DNA from: Pochonia chlamydosporia 170
Taxonomy: Eukaryota > Ascomycota > Sordariomycetes > Hypocreales > Clavicipitaceae
NCBI RefSeq assembly: GCF_001653235.2
Contig: NC_035793.1
Location: forward strand, 620,001-684,000
Length of the DNA stretch: 64,000 nt
Direction of reading: 5' to 3'
Translations under genes and position numbers: made by a program
Shown here: piece after piece, positions 11,362-22,162 of the stretch
How positions within the stretch are numbered: position 1 is the stretch's first letter
Layout: every line of letters begins with the position of its first letter
The notes under the pieces: model-generated
The model's input: the letters and a program-made list of their open reading frames with translations, nothing else
The model's database searches: none
Told to the model about the DNA's origin: nothing

Positions 11362-13518
11362 TACTTGAGAATAGCTTTGTTGTATATACCATGATGAAAA
11401 TAATGTCAATTCTTGGTGTTTGAAATTCATTTTCTGTTCTTACGAGGAGTGTGGACTGATGATGCCGTCTGTTTGGTACATCTAACCAAAGGTACAAACC
11501 GGCTCGGGAGAAGAAGATCGGGTTCCGTTTGGCAGTTTGTGTGTAGCGTGTTGGTCTCTGGAACTAGACATGAGGTATCGACCGCTGTGTTTGTACCTTG
11601 ATATGTTGAGACGTTGGAATTGCATCATCGCAATGGGTGTGCCACTTAGCTTCTGCGCATGTTGTACAGCATTTGACCGACATCGTTTCCTCCTAATGTG
11701 CACCAACTCTCGACCACACCAACACGAGGTGTGTTCAAACTGTTTCATCTGATACCCGATTTGAGGACCATGGTAGCTGCATGCTTCCACCTTGATTGAC
11801 TGGTAATTTCATTGTTTATCTTGTGTTTGAATGTAGTCATTTGGTCTAGGGTATGGCCGGTTTATGGGGTTTCCAGCGGACTACTCCGTCCATGGACTCA
11901 GGAATGAACTGTGCAGTATGTAACAGGCTAATTAATCTTGCGAAATTGCCATGTTGTTCTTAGTCACATATGATATTGGCACTTGACATTGACAAGGTAG
12001 GATTTGTTGTTTGTCGATATATGATGCGGTGCTGCGGGTCGACAATGCTCGGCATGCTTGAGCAAGGAGCCGGAGTAGTCGGGATTGACTCCGGACCAGT
12101 CACGAAACGTGTTGGTTCATCCTAAACCGGGATGGATTTGATGAATACGAAGATGAAAGTGAATGCAGCGATAATTCTGCACCTCTCAAGCGGCCAGTTA
12201 CTACGTTTCCTTAGTGACACCGAGATGCTCTTTTGCTACACGACGTAATCTCTGCCGGTTACACGACAGAGAGTCAACGCAACGACTTTGCATCAGTCAA
12301 CATCATCGACTTGGACCATGTAGAGGACGGACCATGATTCCTAGCCGATTCAACGGACCATCTTCAACGGTCTTGACCGGTTCACTGGCAGAGAGACGCA
12401 CGGATCTAAAACTCCGGCGACCAGAACATTGAAAGCTTGTGGCTGCATGGGCTGACCTATCAAGAAAGCACCCCGCACGAATGTGCCACAACGACATCGA
12501 GTTGCGTCAAATGGCATTTTGACAGCCCTTCTTCATCGTCATGGAATTGTGACTTGTTGCTCTGGAGCTGACATTGCGATGCTCATGGCCTGAAAGAGCT
12601 CTGAGCGATTGTGAAAACCCAATGTACGGAGTAATGGGTCGAGAGTTAAAAGTTCAACCAGGCCGAGTTTTCATTTCGCTTGGAAATTTTTCAAATGTCT
12701 TGAAGCTTGGACGAAGAACTTCGAACGCACGCGGGAACGAGGCGAATGACTCTTGAGCCCAGTGGGTCAAGATAAGGTGTTGAGCGCTAAAGTCACCCAT
12801 GTCATGTTCAATTTCGTTTCAAATGTTCTTTCTGGTGCAATATGTCCCAGTGTCACAATCGTAATGCTGATAAAATGCATCATGTGTGGCAATTGCGTAG
12901 CGCAGATCGACACTGAACCCGCATATCGGCCGGTTCTGCAACAGTTCACGCGGGGGCAAAACCAGCTCTTTTGGAAAGTCCTAATCATGTCATTGGGCTA
13001 GTCGATGCTCATTCTCTTGTTGGTTGACGTTGGCTGATGTTGGCGCACACCCATTCTGAGCCTTTGCAGCAGCCCATGTGGGTGAAAGAGGCGAATCCGT
13101 GAGGCTGGGGCAGCCTGGGAGGCTCATTCTTTGATGAAGAATGCAAGACAACCCTGCATTTGAGGGTTGATACAAAATAGATGCAACCGCGCTTGTAGAA
13201 AAGTGTGTCGGCACCTCGTAGACCGCTGTTTTGACCTTGACAGCAGCACAGCAATAAAAAGGCTTGTTGCTCCAGTTTCTGAACCCGACCTGGCCGGAAT
13301 ATCCATCTTCGTCCTCATCTTAAGAGAGACCAACAGCGCCGTCTTGGATGCTCGTTTCGCTACGTTTCATATTCTATTTTATACCACAAGCTGTTGGATT
13401 CGCCATGTTGGTTCGAACCTAACTCGATTTGCACCTCGGTGGTCTGACCAAGGCTTCCCAAGACTGTTCGTTGGTCGTCTGTCCGTTTGATTGCCCAGCA
13501 AACCAACCTGGATTGACC
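11362..13518. other. Intergenic region, 2.2 kb
   Basis: It lies between the ESF1 stop and the small membrane protein gene and contains only short, overlapping ORFs (none over 107 codons) with no recognisable motif. One copy of the TACGGAGTA motif lies at 12625-12633. Nothing else stands out. Confidence 0.6.
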
Positions 13519-14118
13519 ATGGAAGAAGCTTCACCAACAACTCCCCTACTCAAACGAGAGGCGCCGGATGGGACACCGCCGGCCCCAATGACAAGACTTC
13601 AACACGTGTCAACGGCAGTCATTGCGGCGCTGCACATTGTTCGCGGCGTTGCGCTTCTCGTTTGCCCTGCCATTGCCCTGTCCAGTTTCGCAGTGCCAAC
13701 ATCCAGCGTTGCCTTCGTCTTTACGAGCCTTCTTGGCATGAGAGATATCGTGCTAGGTGGTTTGTTGGCCCTTGCAAATCCCCATCGAATCTATGAAATA
13801 CATAGAGCACTTGGCATTGCACTTTTCAGCGACTCGGTGGATACTTCTGTTTTGATATTTGTTGTTGCCTGCTCCGTCCATCTTAAAAACCCTGCTCCAG
13901 AAATTATATCTGTTGTCTTATTAGCTATACTTGAACATTTGACCCTGTGGAGCTTTGACGACGGTGAGGACGATGCCCCAAGTCCTTCTCAGCAAGCACC
14001 GGTCTATTTTGCTAGACTTGAGGACAAGAGATTACGATTGGGTATGTGGCTCGAGGACCTTAAACGGGCAGAGCAAGTCCAAGAGATCCAAGAGGTCCAA
14101 GAGGTCCAAGGAGTCTAG
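13519..14118 (+). CDS. Small four-helix membrane protein (DUF4267-like)
   Basis: A 199-codon single-exon gene starting at ATG 13519 (context ACCATGG, better than any in-frame upstream codon). After a Pro-rich cytosolic start there are four hydrophobic segments at about residues 35-60, 65-85, 92-115 and 118-150. The signature GMRDIVLGGLLAL, followed by a HRALGIALFSDSVD stretch, resembles the R-D-x-x-x-G and terminal Asp pattern of fungal DUF4267 proteins; this assignment comes from memory of the pattern, not a search. The C-terminal tail is charged and ends in short repeats (EIQEVQEVQGV) encoded by imperfect 9-nt DNA units. The function is unknown. An ORF of 194 codons on the opposite strand overlaps the 3' end and is taken as a shadow. 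Confidence 0.62.
   Translation: MEEASPTTPLLKREAPDGTPPAPMTRLQHVSTAVIAALHIVRGVALLVCPAIALSSFAVPTSSVAFVFTSLLGMRDIVLGGLLALANPHRIYEIHRALGIALFSDSVDTSVLIFVVACSVHLKNPAPEIISVVLLAILEHLTLWSFDDGEDDAPSPSQQAPVYFARLEDKRLRLGMWLEDLKRAEQVQEIQEVQEVQGV
14075..14116 (+). repeat. Imperfect 9-bp tandem repeat inside the membrane-protein gene
   Basis: About four units close to GTCCAAGAG at the 3' end of the coding sequence encode the I/V-Q-E triplets of the tail. Because the unit is a multiple of three, copy-number changes would keep the reading frame. Confidence 0.75.
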
Positions 14119-17100
14119 CAGGTACCCACGCCTTCTTGATTTGGTCCATCGGAAGTTTTGGAAAAACCCTTTATTTCCTCTGATCAGACCTTGACGGAAC
14201 CCTGGCCGAGAGATCATTTCGCTGGGAGCACATTTGACAAGGGAACCAAAGTATGGGGGCATGTTAGACATGCATTGCGCCCACAGTGTTTTCTCCGCCA
14301 CATGTTGGAAACAGCATGCGAGGGCGAAGTAACCTGTGCATGGAGGACGGGTCGCAATTCCGCGTGGTTGGAGAAGGAAAGCAATCAAAAGCAGGGCTGC
14401 TGTTGTGTAACGATGCACAGAGCAACCCCCAATTCCCACTTGTGGCAGAAGGAAGTCATTGACCCCCAAAAATCTCCGAATTGCTTCTTCTCGGTGGCAC
14501 ATCGGAGGGACGTTTTCTGATAGCCTGCAACTTTGGTAACGCGAACTGCCGGTTGAACAGACCCTGAGGCTCGGCAAATGGGCGGCCACTGCCACATGGC
14601 GTTTCGAAGGTATCAACTTGGGAACTTTATTTCAGCAAAGGGTCTTTGTGTTATGTTGGATAGGGCATCCAGGGCAGTTGCTGCAAAGAATCGTGCATAT
14701 TCGTCTCTGAACACATTCATGTATTGCGGAAAAGACTGTACTTCGTGAAGGCCAAATAAACGAGATGCGTCACTCGCAGTGCCAAACAATAAATTGCGCC
14801 AAGAATTGCCCCCTGTCACCGGGTGTTGAGATGACGGCAACAAACCAGATGTGAATATTTTTGACACACTAACAGCAGAGCTCTCGATGTAGGTTTCACA
14901 TCCGACTGAGCAGAGGCAAGACGAAGTAGTGGCCAACGCGGCGATAACACGATGACCAATCTGATACAGGCTACATGTCACACCGAATCGCGATTCAAAG
15001 GTGACATCTTCTTCCAATGACGCTCCTGTGCCAAGGTCTATCGTTTGCGTAAGAACAATGGTTTGGGCCAATCTGGTGAGGTCTGCCGAAATGTCACCAT
15101 GCGCTTTGACAAGACACTTCCCTTAAGACTAGACCTAGATTGGTTGAGCTGAGCCAGAGACAGGCAACTTTGTACGAGCAACCGATGCACGTTGTTGACC
15201 AGATTGGATTTAGTGGAAGTGATGAGAGACTGGTTGACTGGCGAGGAGCCACAAAACGCAGCAGCGATGTTGATTCGTAGATACCCGAGACGCGAGCTCT
15301 GTCTTTCGGGTTTGTGTGTGGATGGATAAGAGGGACGATCAGTAAGCCACAAGGTAGCTCACCACTGCCCAGCGGCGGACTAAAAGGCCGCCAGCATCCC
15401 CCCTGGTTCTTTGTATGGGTTGATCATAATATTATGACTTGGCTTACTACATCCTCTGTGACGGGATCTGTGATGGATAAATGCGTGACTTAATACTTGC
15501 GATGAGTAGCGAAAGAAAGACTCTGCAAATCCGGCAACCTAGTTGGCCAGCAGCCAATCCCCTCGACCAGGCCTGGTTGATGTACGTCCACTGACGTGAT
15601 TGCCAACAGAACGTTGACCCATTCGGGCTCCCACAAAGGTAAGGCTATCCTGGAGTTGATCAAGTCACAATTTCCCAGAGCCACTACGGTGGGTTATAAC
15701 TGCGACCAGAACCGGCAATTGAATTTGTTCTGGTACCGGTGCAACGGTTGAACTCAATTACGGAGTACTTTGCTGACGATTGCTGTGGTGCTTCCTGGAG
15801 GCCCTGGTCCAGTCAGGCATGGACCTTGTGATTGCCAATTCAAATAATGCCTGTCAGTCCGAAAAGATGCGGGAAGAGTAGGAAAGTTCTGCACTCTGGG
15901 TTCCCTGTGTTCTGTTGAAGTTTCGCACCAGTGAAAGAGATCCAGCATACACGATTGCCCCAGATTTGTCGTTGAAGTGATGAATTCTGTCGGCTTGCGA
16001 ACAAGATATCGGTAAGAAGGGTATCGATGGTGCAGCTGCATGAAGATCGTTCTTTGAAGCAAGGGACTGGTTTCTTGCAGTCGAAAGAGGATGTGATATG
16101 TGAGCAACCAACGAGACGGCTGCAAGGTGGACTAGCAACAGCCTGGCACACAGGACAAAGGAAGCCCTGAGGCCAAAGAAGCTTACTCTCCAGTGCTTGC
16201 CACCCAACAACCAACGACCAACAATGGCCGTTGTCTTCGATCGGACGGGTTGCATCGTGGAATTCATCCCGTGTCCGTGCACCGGCAGGGGCCGGCAGAG
16301 CTCTGACTCCACGACTCGTGCGTCCCAGGTCCCAAGGTCTTGGAAGCCGTAGCCTAAAATCCGTACCCACACCAATAGGTCTTTCACACATAATCTAAAC
16401 CAAGGCTCATCAGCCAGAAGATAGTAGCAATATGGAAGAATATTGGCCTGTAATCCCAGGAACACGGTTCAAGCGGCGACGGTGAGAGACATTGGATATT
16501 GCGCAATGGTAAGATTAGGGTGGGAGCCAGTTGACACCTTTCCATTTCTCGGGACATGTTGGATGGAGCAGCTCGGTTGTTGTAAGAAGTATTATGCCTG
16601 TTAGGAGCTTGCCAACTCCTTGCACTGGCAGGGAGACAAAGTTTGGCTGGAGCTGGCATGTTGCTTTTTTGTTGAAATTTGCCACGACATTGCGAAAACG
16701 CCCTCCAAAGTTCCTCAACATAAACGCCAGCATTAAAACCAGAGGAACTTTTCAGAGGCTTTGACACAGTGGCGGTGACGCGTTGTAACTGCGCTTGGCA
16801 GAAGGAAAAAAAGAACGCCATCTTGCTTGTTACCTCGAGGAGGGGCTCGTCTGGAGTGACAACCTTGGCAAACAACCGCACTGGATGGCCATCAAATTAT
16901 GACATCCAGTCGTAGCCGCGATACAGAGATGACAGTACGAACTTCGGAGTGGTGGGCGGCGGTTAAATTGTCCTTCCCTGGAGCTCTGTTTGTCCGGACT
17001 GTTCCCGTAATTACCTGCCCCATTGTGACCTGAGCTCCTAACCGGTGGGCTCGGACTACCAATTACGGTGGTAAGATAATGCCGAGCCATACCTAAAGCT

Positions 17101-19569
17101 ATTATCAAAAGTTAGTCGACATCAAAGCGGATGGCGATGTCATGTTAGGACTTCTCCACGCCGGCAGTTGAGCGGCAGGTAAAGCGTACTTTTTGCTTGA
17201 GCTGGGAGTATTTTGAACGGCAAATGCACCGAACTCCCGGGCCAACCACTGGGGCAGTCAGTCAGACGACAGAAGCAGCAATTGTTGCTTTGGCCAAACC
17301 TTGGAGAGAAGAGGCGAGTAGTCGAACAGAAATGACACGCCAGCCTGAGCGCAATGTAACCAAGAGGCAGATTTTACTGTTGGAGAGCTTGCATCTGGTG
17401 ACAGCTCTTCAATGCCCAGCCTCAGTCGAGGAAAGTGCGAGCCACTGAGGTGGATAATTGGCTCTTGCCAGTCTGCCCTTCCTGCACTAGCCAGACATTT
17501 CCCAACCCGACTGCCTACAACCTTGGAAGGTCAGGTCCATCAGATGGCACTTGCCCAGTGTGATAGAGCGAGACACGTGTTTTGCGGCGTGCTTGGTGCG
17601 CAAATCGGGATAAGCAAAAGCAAATGTTCCGTGATCGTCCCCAGCTGCAGCCCAAAATACGACAGATTATGTTTTTGATGCTATTGTTTCGTTTTTCCAT
17701 CTTGCTAGGATGGTGTGCAGCCACGCATCGCTTTTCGACCCGCTTTGGTTTTCAGATACCGACATGGACCAAACCAGCTTTGGCCTGTTGTCGCTTCTAA
17801 TCGATTCAAAAGCTCAGAAATGAAAAGCCACGGAACAAAGCCACAATGTTGTTCCTTGCTGCCGCCCGCCCGCTCCGTCTTGCCCCACCGTCGAGAACTC
17901 GAGACCCTCGTCTTCCCGGTCATTTCCCTGTCGCCTTTGCAGCTAGTTCGCTCATACCGAACCAAATAGGTATGAACCATGACTCCGGGTCTCAGCTGCC
18001 AGCGAGTCACGGGTCAGTCATGTTGTCGTCACATCACACAGGCATGGGTACCTAGGGCATGGGTACCTAGGGTATGGTATGGGTACCTACCTAGGTAGGT
18101 ATGGGTGTCTGTCTGGTGGAATGGTGCGGTGCTTGTCTCCTCATCCTCTGCCGCCCTTGCGCCGTCGTGATGGTGGGCGGATTAAACAGAAAATCACAAA
18201 AGCATTTTCTGTTTACGCTGCGCTTGTATCCATGGGAAAAAGAAAAAGAAATCGCCTATGAATCGGCCGAAGTGGTGGAAATGTGATAGGTACCGCAATC
18301 TGATGGAGAAAAAGCATGTTGCCTCGCCCACTTGGCTCCTCACAAGCTTTAACGGCTGCAACAACTTGCCAAAGCCGTTTGACGGCGTGGCATCGACGAC
18401 GCCCAAAAGGGGATTAGATCTGTTCATCTTTCCACCTGGCTCTGACTCTAGCTCTGTCGTCTAGCTCCAATCAGCCAGCCTCTAGTTGGGTTCCACCCCT
18501 TGCGGCACCAAGATCTGGCCCATCACACAGCGCCTAAGACCAAAGACGTGGGCGCCTCTTGGTTTGTATGGCTTGGTGGTTGATGGTGGAAAGTTATAGT
18601 GATACGCGTGGCGCCTTCAACAGGCCATCCCCGGATTCCTTGTCCAATATGAGGAGGGCTGAAGATTCCTGGACTCATGGTCGGGCGCGCCGATTTTCAA
18701 TCAGTTCGAATAATATGGAGTAGAGGAGTTTGAAATTACAATGTATGCCAATGAAACCGAACTTCCGGCGAGCTCTAGAATGCCAATCAAGGAGCACCAG
18801 CTGGTCTTTTGATCATTGCTTTGGCGAGCGAAAGAATTACGGGCCTGGCTCCAGTTCTGTCTTGGGTGCCACACGACCTTGTCGGTGATCTACATTGCGG
18901 CGCCCGGAACAGGCAATCACTTCAAGGCCCTGCGTCCTTGCTTAGCTGGGGACAAAGCAAATTTGGTGCGGACGAGGACGAGGATCTAGGAGCTATGGCT
19001 GCCCCCTGGCCTGACTGGCTTTGGCTCGTTACGCAAGGACCAGAATGTCTTGCCCGCCCCATGCCCCGAATACTCGGCGCGAACATGCGGATACCAAGTG
19101 GTCCTGCGAAGATACACCCACTCAACACGTTTTTGACGGCGAGCTTGCTTTTCCCTCCTTTGAAAAAAGCAGTTCCTGATGAAATCCCAGTGATGGAGAT
19201 CGGCACATTCAGCAACTTGGCTTGATGTCCACCCCCGCGATAAAGCCAGTGCCGTTCTCCTCGCACGGTCGTTCAAAGAGCCTGGTAAAACCTTCGGAGT
19301 GGCTTGCCGGCCCGTGAATGGAATCGAAGAGTATTTATCGAGTCGAGCCCCCTCCCACTCTCATCGCACATTCCCAAGGTCCAGAGTGTCTCTGCTTGAC
19401 AAGATACCTCCATCAGACTCGTGGCTCTGGTGTCGACAGGCCCGGCATCGACACGCACGTCTCTTCGTTCTTTACTCTACTTTCTTAAGCTCTCTCCTCC
19501 TCACTTGCCTCCGAGGCGTGTGTGGTATACTCCTTTCCCATCTCAAGTGTTGAAAGCAGAACCGGCACC
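14119..19569. other. 5.4 kb intergenic region without a supported gene
   Basis: Several long ORFs are present on the minus strand (14613-15071, 15840-16391, 15854-16465, 16384-16881), but they overlap in different frames, most lack an early ATG, and none shows a family motif. One TACGGAGTA motif lies at 15759-15767 and a CCTAGGTA-type tract at 18043-18105. The last kilobase is presumably the promoter and leader of the RGS receptor gene. Confidence 0.55.
18043..18105. repeat. CCTAGGTA-type low-complexity tract
   Basis: A 63-bp run built from GGGTACCTAGG and TATGGGTACC units that are largely self-complementary. A similar but denser tract occurs at 29661-29703, and a single TACCTAGGTA lies near 59818. 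It lies outside genes. Confidence 0.85.
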
Positions 19570-21450
19570 ATGGGCTCAGAATTTGGTGTCACTCCCGACA
19601 CCAAGCCGGAGGCCCGGCTTGACGGAGTTGGCATCTTCTGGATCGTCTTCGCCGTCTCGTGGACTCTTATTCTGATCGGTGGCATGACATTCTTGTGGAC
19701 GAAGCGGGATATGCCAATTCTCAGAATTAGAGGTCTGAGTTTGTCATTTGCCGCAATAACGTTACTTCATTGTTACTGGTTTGCCGTCACTACTGGCTAC
19801 GTGTACGGTGCTTTGATGCCTGAAGTGGCCGAGTTCTGGATTATGAGTATCTGGTTTCCCTTTGGCATCGCTCTCTTCCACGCCTCCAATAGTCGATTCT
19901 TGTACGTTGCCAACGCTCAAAAGAAGTACGTCAAGAAGACTGTAGATCTGGGTTGGGATGGTCAACGTCCTCGAATTCGCAAGACGCTGGTCGCCCGTTG
20001 GAAGATGCTTGCCTACACCAAAAGGGTCCTGATTCTTGTCGGCTTGGGAATGGCCGCTCACGTATGTATTAGACCATCGAAGTAAGTCAATGGACGTGTG
20101 CTAACATTTACGGATGATAGCTCTTCCTCACCATCTTCATGTTCCTCGTGTCTCGCAAGTTCCACTCAGACTTTGGCATCCCCGGAACCGAAGTCACGGG
20201 CACCCCCATGGAGCAAAAAACCCAGCAAGGTCGCGGTTGGGAATGGTAAGTCCTAGAGTCTGAAATCTCCCCCAATGAGCTTGTCACCCCAGTATGCTAA
20301 CAAGTTGATTTAACCAGGTGGCCATCCATCTTCTGGCAGCTGTTCTGGGCTTGGATCGTTGCTCCCGTCATTCTGTGGCGCTCTCGAAACTTGCGCGATA
20401 CCCAGGGATGGCGAACTCAGACCATTGCCTGCTGTCTGTCGGGGTAAGAAACTCCAGATATTGCAATCCTGCCGTACCTGTCGATCTTGAGTTAACAGTA
20501 ACACAGTCTTCATGCGTCCCCCATGTGGCTCATTGCGCTCTATGTTCCTGGCATGGCCGCAGTCAATAACTATTGGATTCCTCCTCAGTGGTATGTACAG
20601 TTGGACCGCTCATGCACGTTGATGTTCGCTAACCACAGGATACAGGATTGCCGTTTCCATCATGATGCTCGAAATCTTTACCGTCTTCATCCCCGTCTGG
20701 GAAGTTCGAAAACAACAATCTCTCTGCCAGGAGACCCTCGACTCGATTGCTCGATGGGAGTCCCGACAGAAGTCTGTCCAGCACAGCGGGAAGTCTCTCA
20801 ACTCTGGCACTTCTTCCACGTCATCATGGATGGGACGTACCAAGGCTGGCTCAGTGTCCACAACCGGTGGCAGTATCCTGACCATGGACGCGCTAGAGCA
20901 TACCTTGGCCAAGAACCCTGAGCCTCTGCAGGAGTTCTCCGCTCTTCGAGATTTCTCCGGAGAGAACATTGCTTTCCTCACCCGAATCCGCGAGTGGCGT
21001 GCCCAGTATATTGTCAACGCCAACGCCAACCAGACGGTCAAGGATGAGAAGGACAGCGAGACAACATTGACACTCTCACGCGAGTGTTTCGAGAGCGCCC
21101 TGCGCATCTACATCGACTTCATCAGCAGCAACAGTGCCGAATTCCAAGTCAACCTCTCTTCACAGGATTTCAAGAACCTCCAGGCCATCTTCGAAGGCGC
21201 TGCTCGCGTCGTCTGTGGTGAATGCACCAGCCCCGACCCAGCTACCCCCTTCGCCGACGTTCCCAAGCCACAAAGCGAATCCGGAGAGACCGTCCGGTAC
21301 TGGGGCGATATCCCCGAGGCTTTCAACGAGGGTGTCTTTGACGATTCGGAAATGAGCATCAAGTACCTTGTGCTCACCAACACGTGGCCCAAGTTCATCA
21401 AGGAGCGACGCTCATTCGATGGCACAAGCACCGTGGAGTCTGGTAAATAA
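19570..21450 (+). CDS. Seven-transmembrane RGS-domain protein (GprK/MoRgs7-like)
   Basis: Five exons: 19570-20061, 20121-20245, 20318-20443, 20507-20590 and 20646-21450, with introns of 59, 72, 63 and 55 nt, all phase-consistent, giving 543 residues. Seven hydrophobic helices lie at about 20-43, 53-79, 88-112, 149-176, 204-222, 235-262 and 273-295. A Ser/Thr-rich linker leads into an RGS-type domain at about 355-530; its first helices read [11 protein letters not shown] and FSGENIAFL, matching the usual F-x-x-FL-x-x-E/D-F-x-x-EN-I pattern, and the last helix ends with WPKFIKERR. Fungal 7TM-RGS proteins combine a receptor-like body with a GTPase-accelerating domain for G-alpha. The start ATG 19570 (ACCATGG) is preferred to upstream in-frame codons. 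AATAAA at 21446-21451 overlaps the stop codon. The ligand is unknown. Confidence 0.87.
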
Positions 21451-21559
21451 AGAATGCAGCAAGATATCCGGCCGATCCGAGGTTATGTATTTGATGTGTT
21501 AATATCATGGGAAAGGGGAAAATTGGTACGCGCTTTTATTGTCCGATAATGTCTATCTC

Positions 21560-22162
21560 TTAATCGCCACGAGCGAAATATATCCATTTCATTTCTTGGG
21601 CTCGCTGTGGAGTTGAGAATTCTAGTTGCAGTGTATATATATATCTATCAAAATCAGGGTGTTGTGTACCAAATTGATGGTAATTGTGCTCTGACACATA
21701 CGTGTAGTGATTGTTGTAAGAGACTTCACTCAGCAGCTGTGACATGTCCATCCAGAGCTTGAGCTTTGGTATGTCCTGAATTGTAGGGCAGATTATTCAT
21801 GTCGGTACCCGTTTCGGAACCTTGACGAGGAATAAATGAGTATTGTGATCCGTCTGAGAGTTCGTGGATTACCTCGCCTATTCCCTCATAGTTGTCGATT
21901 GTGAAAATGAGGTGTGGACCGTCTGGATGTTTAGGAGCGGCGCAAAATTTTCGATACAAGTCCATCCTGTTGGTGATAAGGTCTATTACAAGTATATATT
22001 GCATGTCAAATCTCTGAGAAATATTGGGTACCTGCGCGGCAGCAAAGTCGTGAGTAGAGAATAGAGATGTTTGCGATGTTCAGCTTTACAAAGTGTAGGG
22101 TAGCCAACTTTAGTGGCATACTTCAGATTGAAGGGGAACAGCAACAGTGAGATTGTCTCCAT
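21560..22162 (-). CDS. Small hypothetical protein, three-exon model
   Basis: I do not recognise a family. Starting at ATG 22162 (METISLLLFPF), exon 1 runs to 22032 and stays open for 43 codons. It splices over a 65-nt intron (22031-21967, ends CACCAACAG) into exon 2 from 21966, which contains MDLYRKFCAAPKHPDGPH and FTIDNYEGIGE. A second intron, 21872-21776 (GTAATC...TTCAG, 97 nt), joins exon 3, 21775-21560, ending KWIYFARGD. This gives 146 residues, all phase-consistent. If the second intron is not used the frame ends at 21726 (123 residues), and the open 3' frame could then mean a frameshift. Codons look coding (charged and aromatic residues mixed). The region is lower in GC than its neighbours. 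An overlapping plus-strand ORF, 22161-22379 (72 codons), is the competing interpretation. The gene is convergent with the RGS gene. Confidence 0.48.

Noticed and set aside
13409..13426. GGTTCGAACC, a B-box-like sequence
   Set aside because: The T-stem is imperfect and there is no upstream A-box or cloverleaf.
14032..14616. 194-codon minus-strand ORF
   Set aside because: Its end is the antisense of the 9-bp repeats of the membrane-protein gene (Leu-Asp-Leu repeats); it is a shadow.
14613..15071. 152-codon minus-strand frame
   Set aside because: It begins at TTG, the only internal ATG lies near its end, and no motif or splice partner was found.
15840..16465. Overlapping minus-strand frames of 183 and 203 codons
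   Set aside because: Two frames cover the same DNA, the longer one starts at GTG, and neither shows a domain; this length is expected by chance in 64 kb.
18809..19225. 138-codon plus-strand ORF upstream of the RGS gene
   Set aside because: It has no domain and overlaps open frames on the other strand; it probably lies in promoter DNA.
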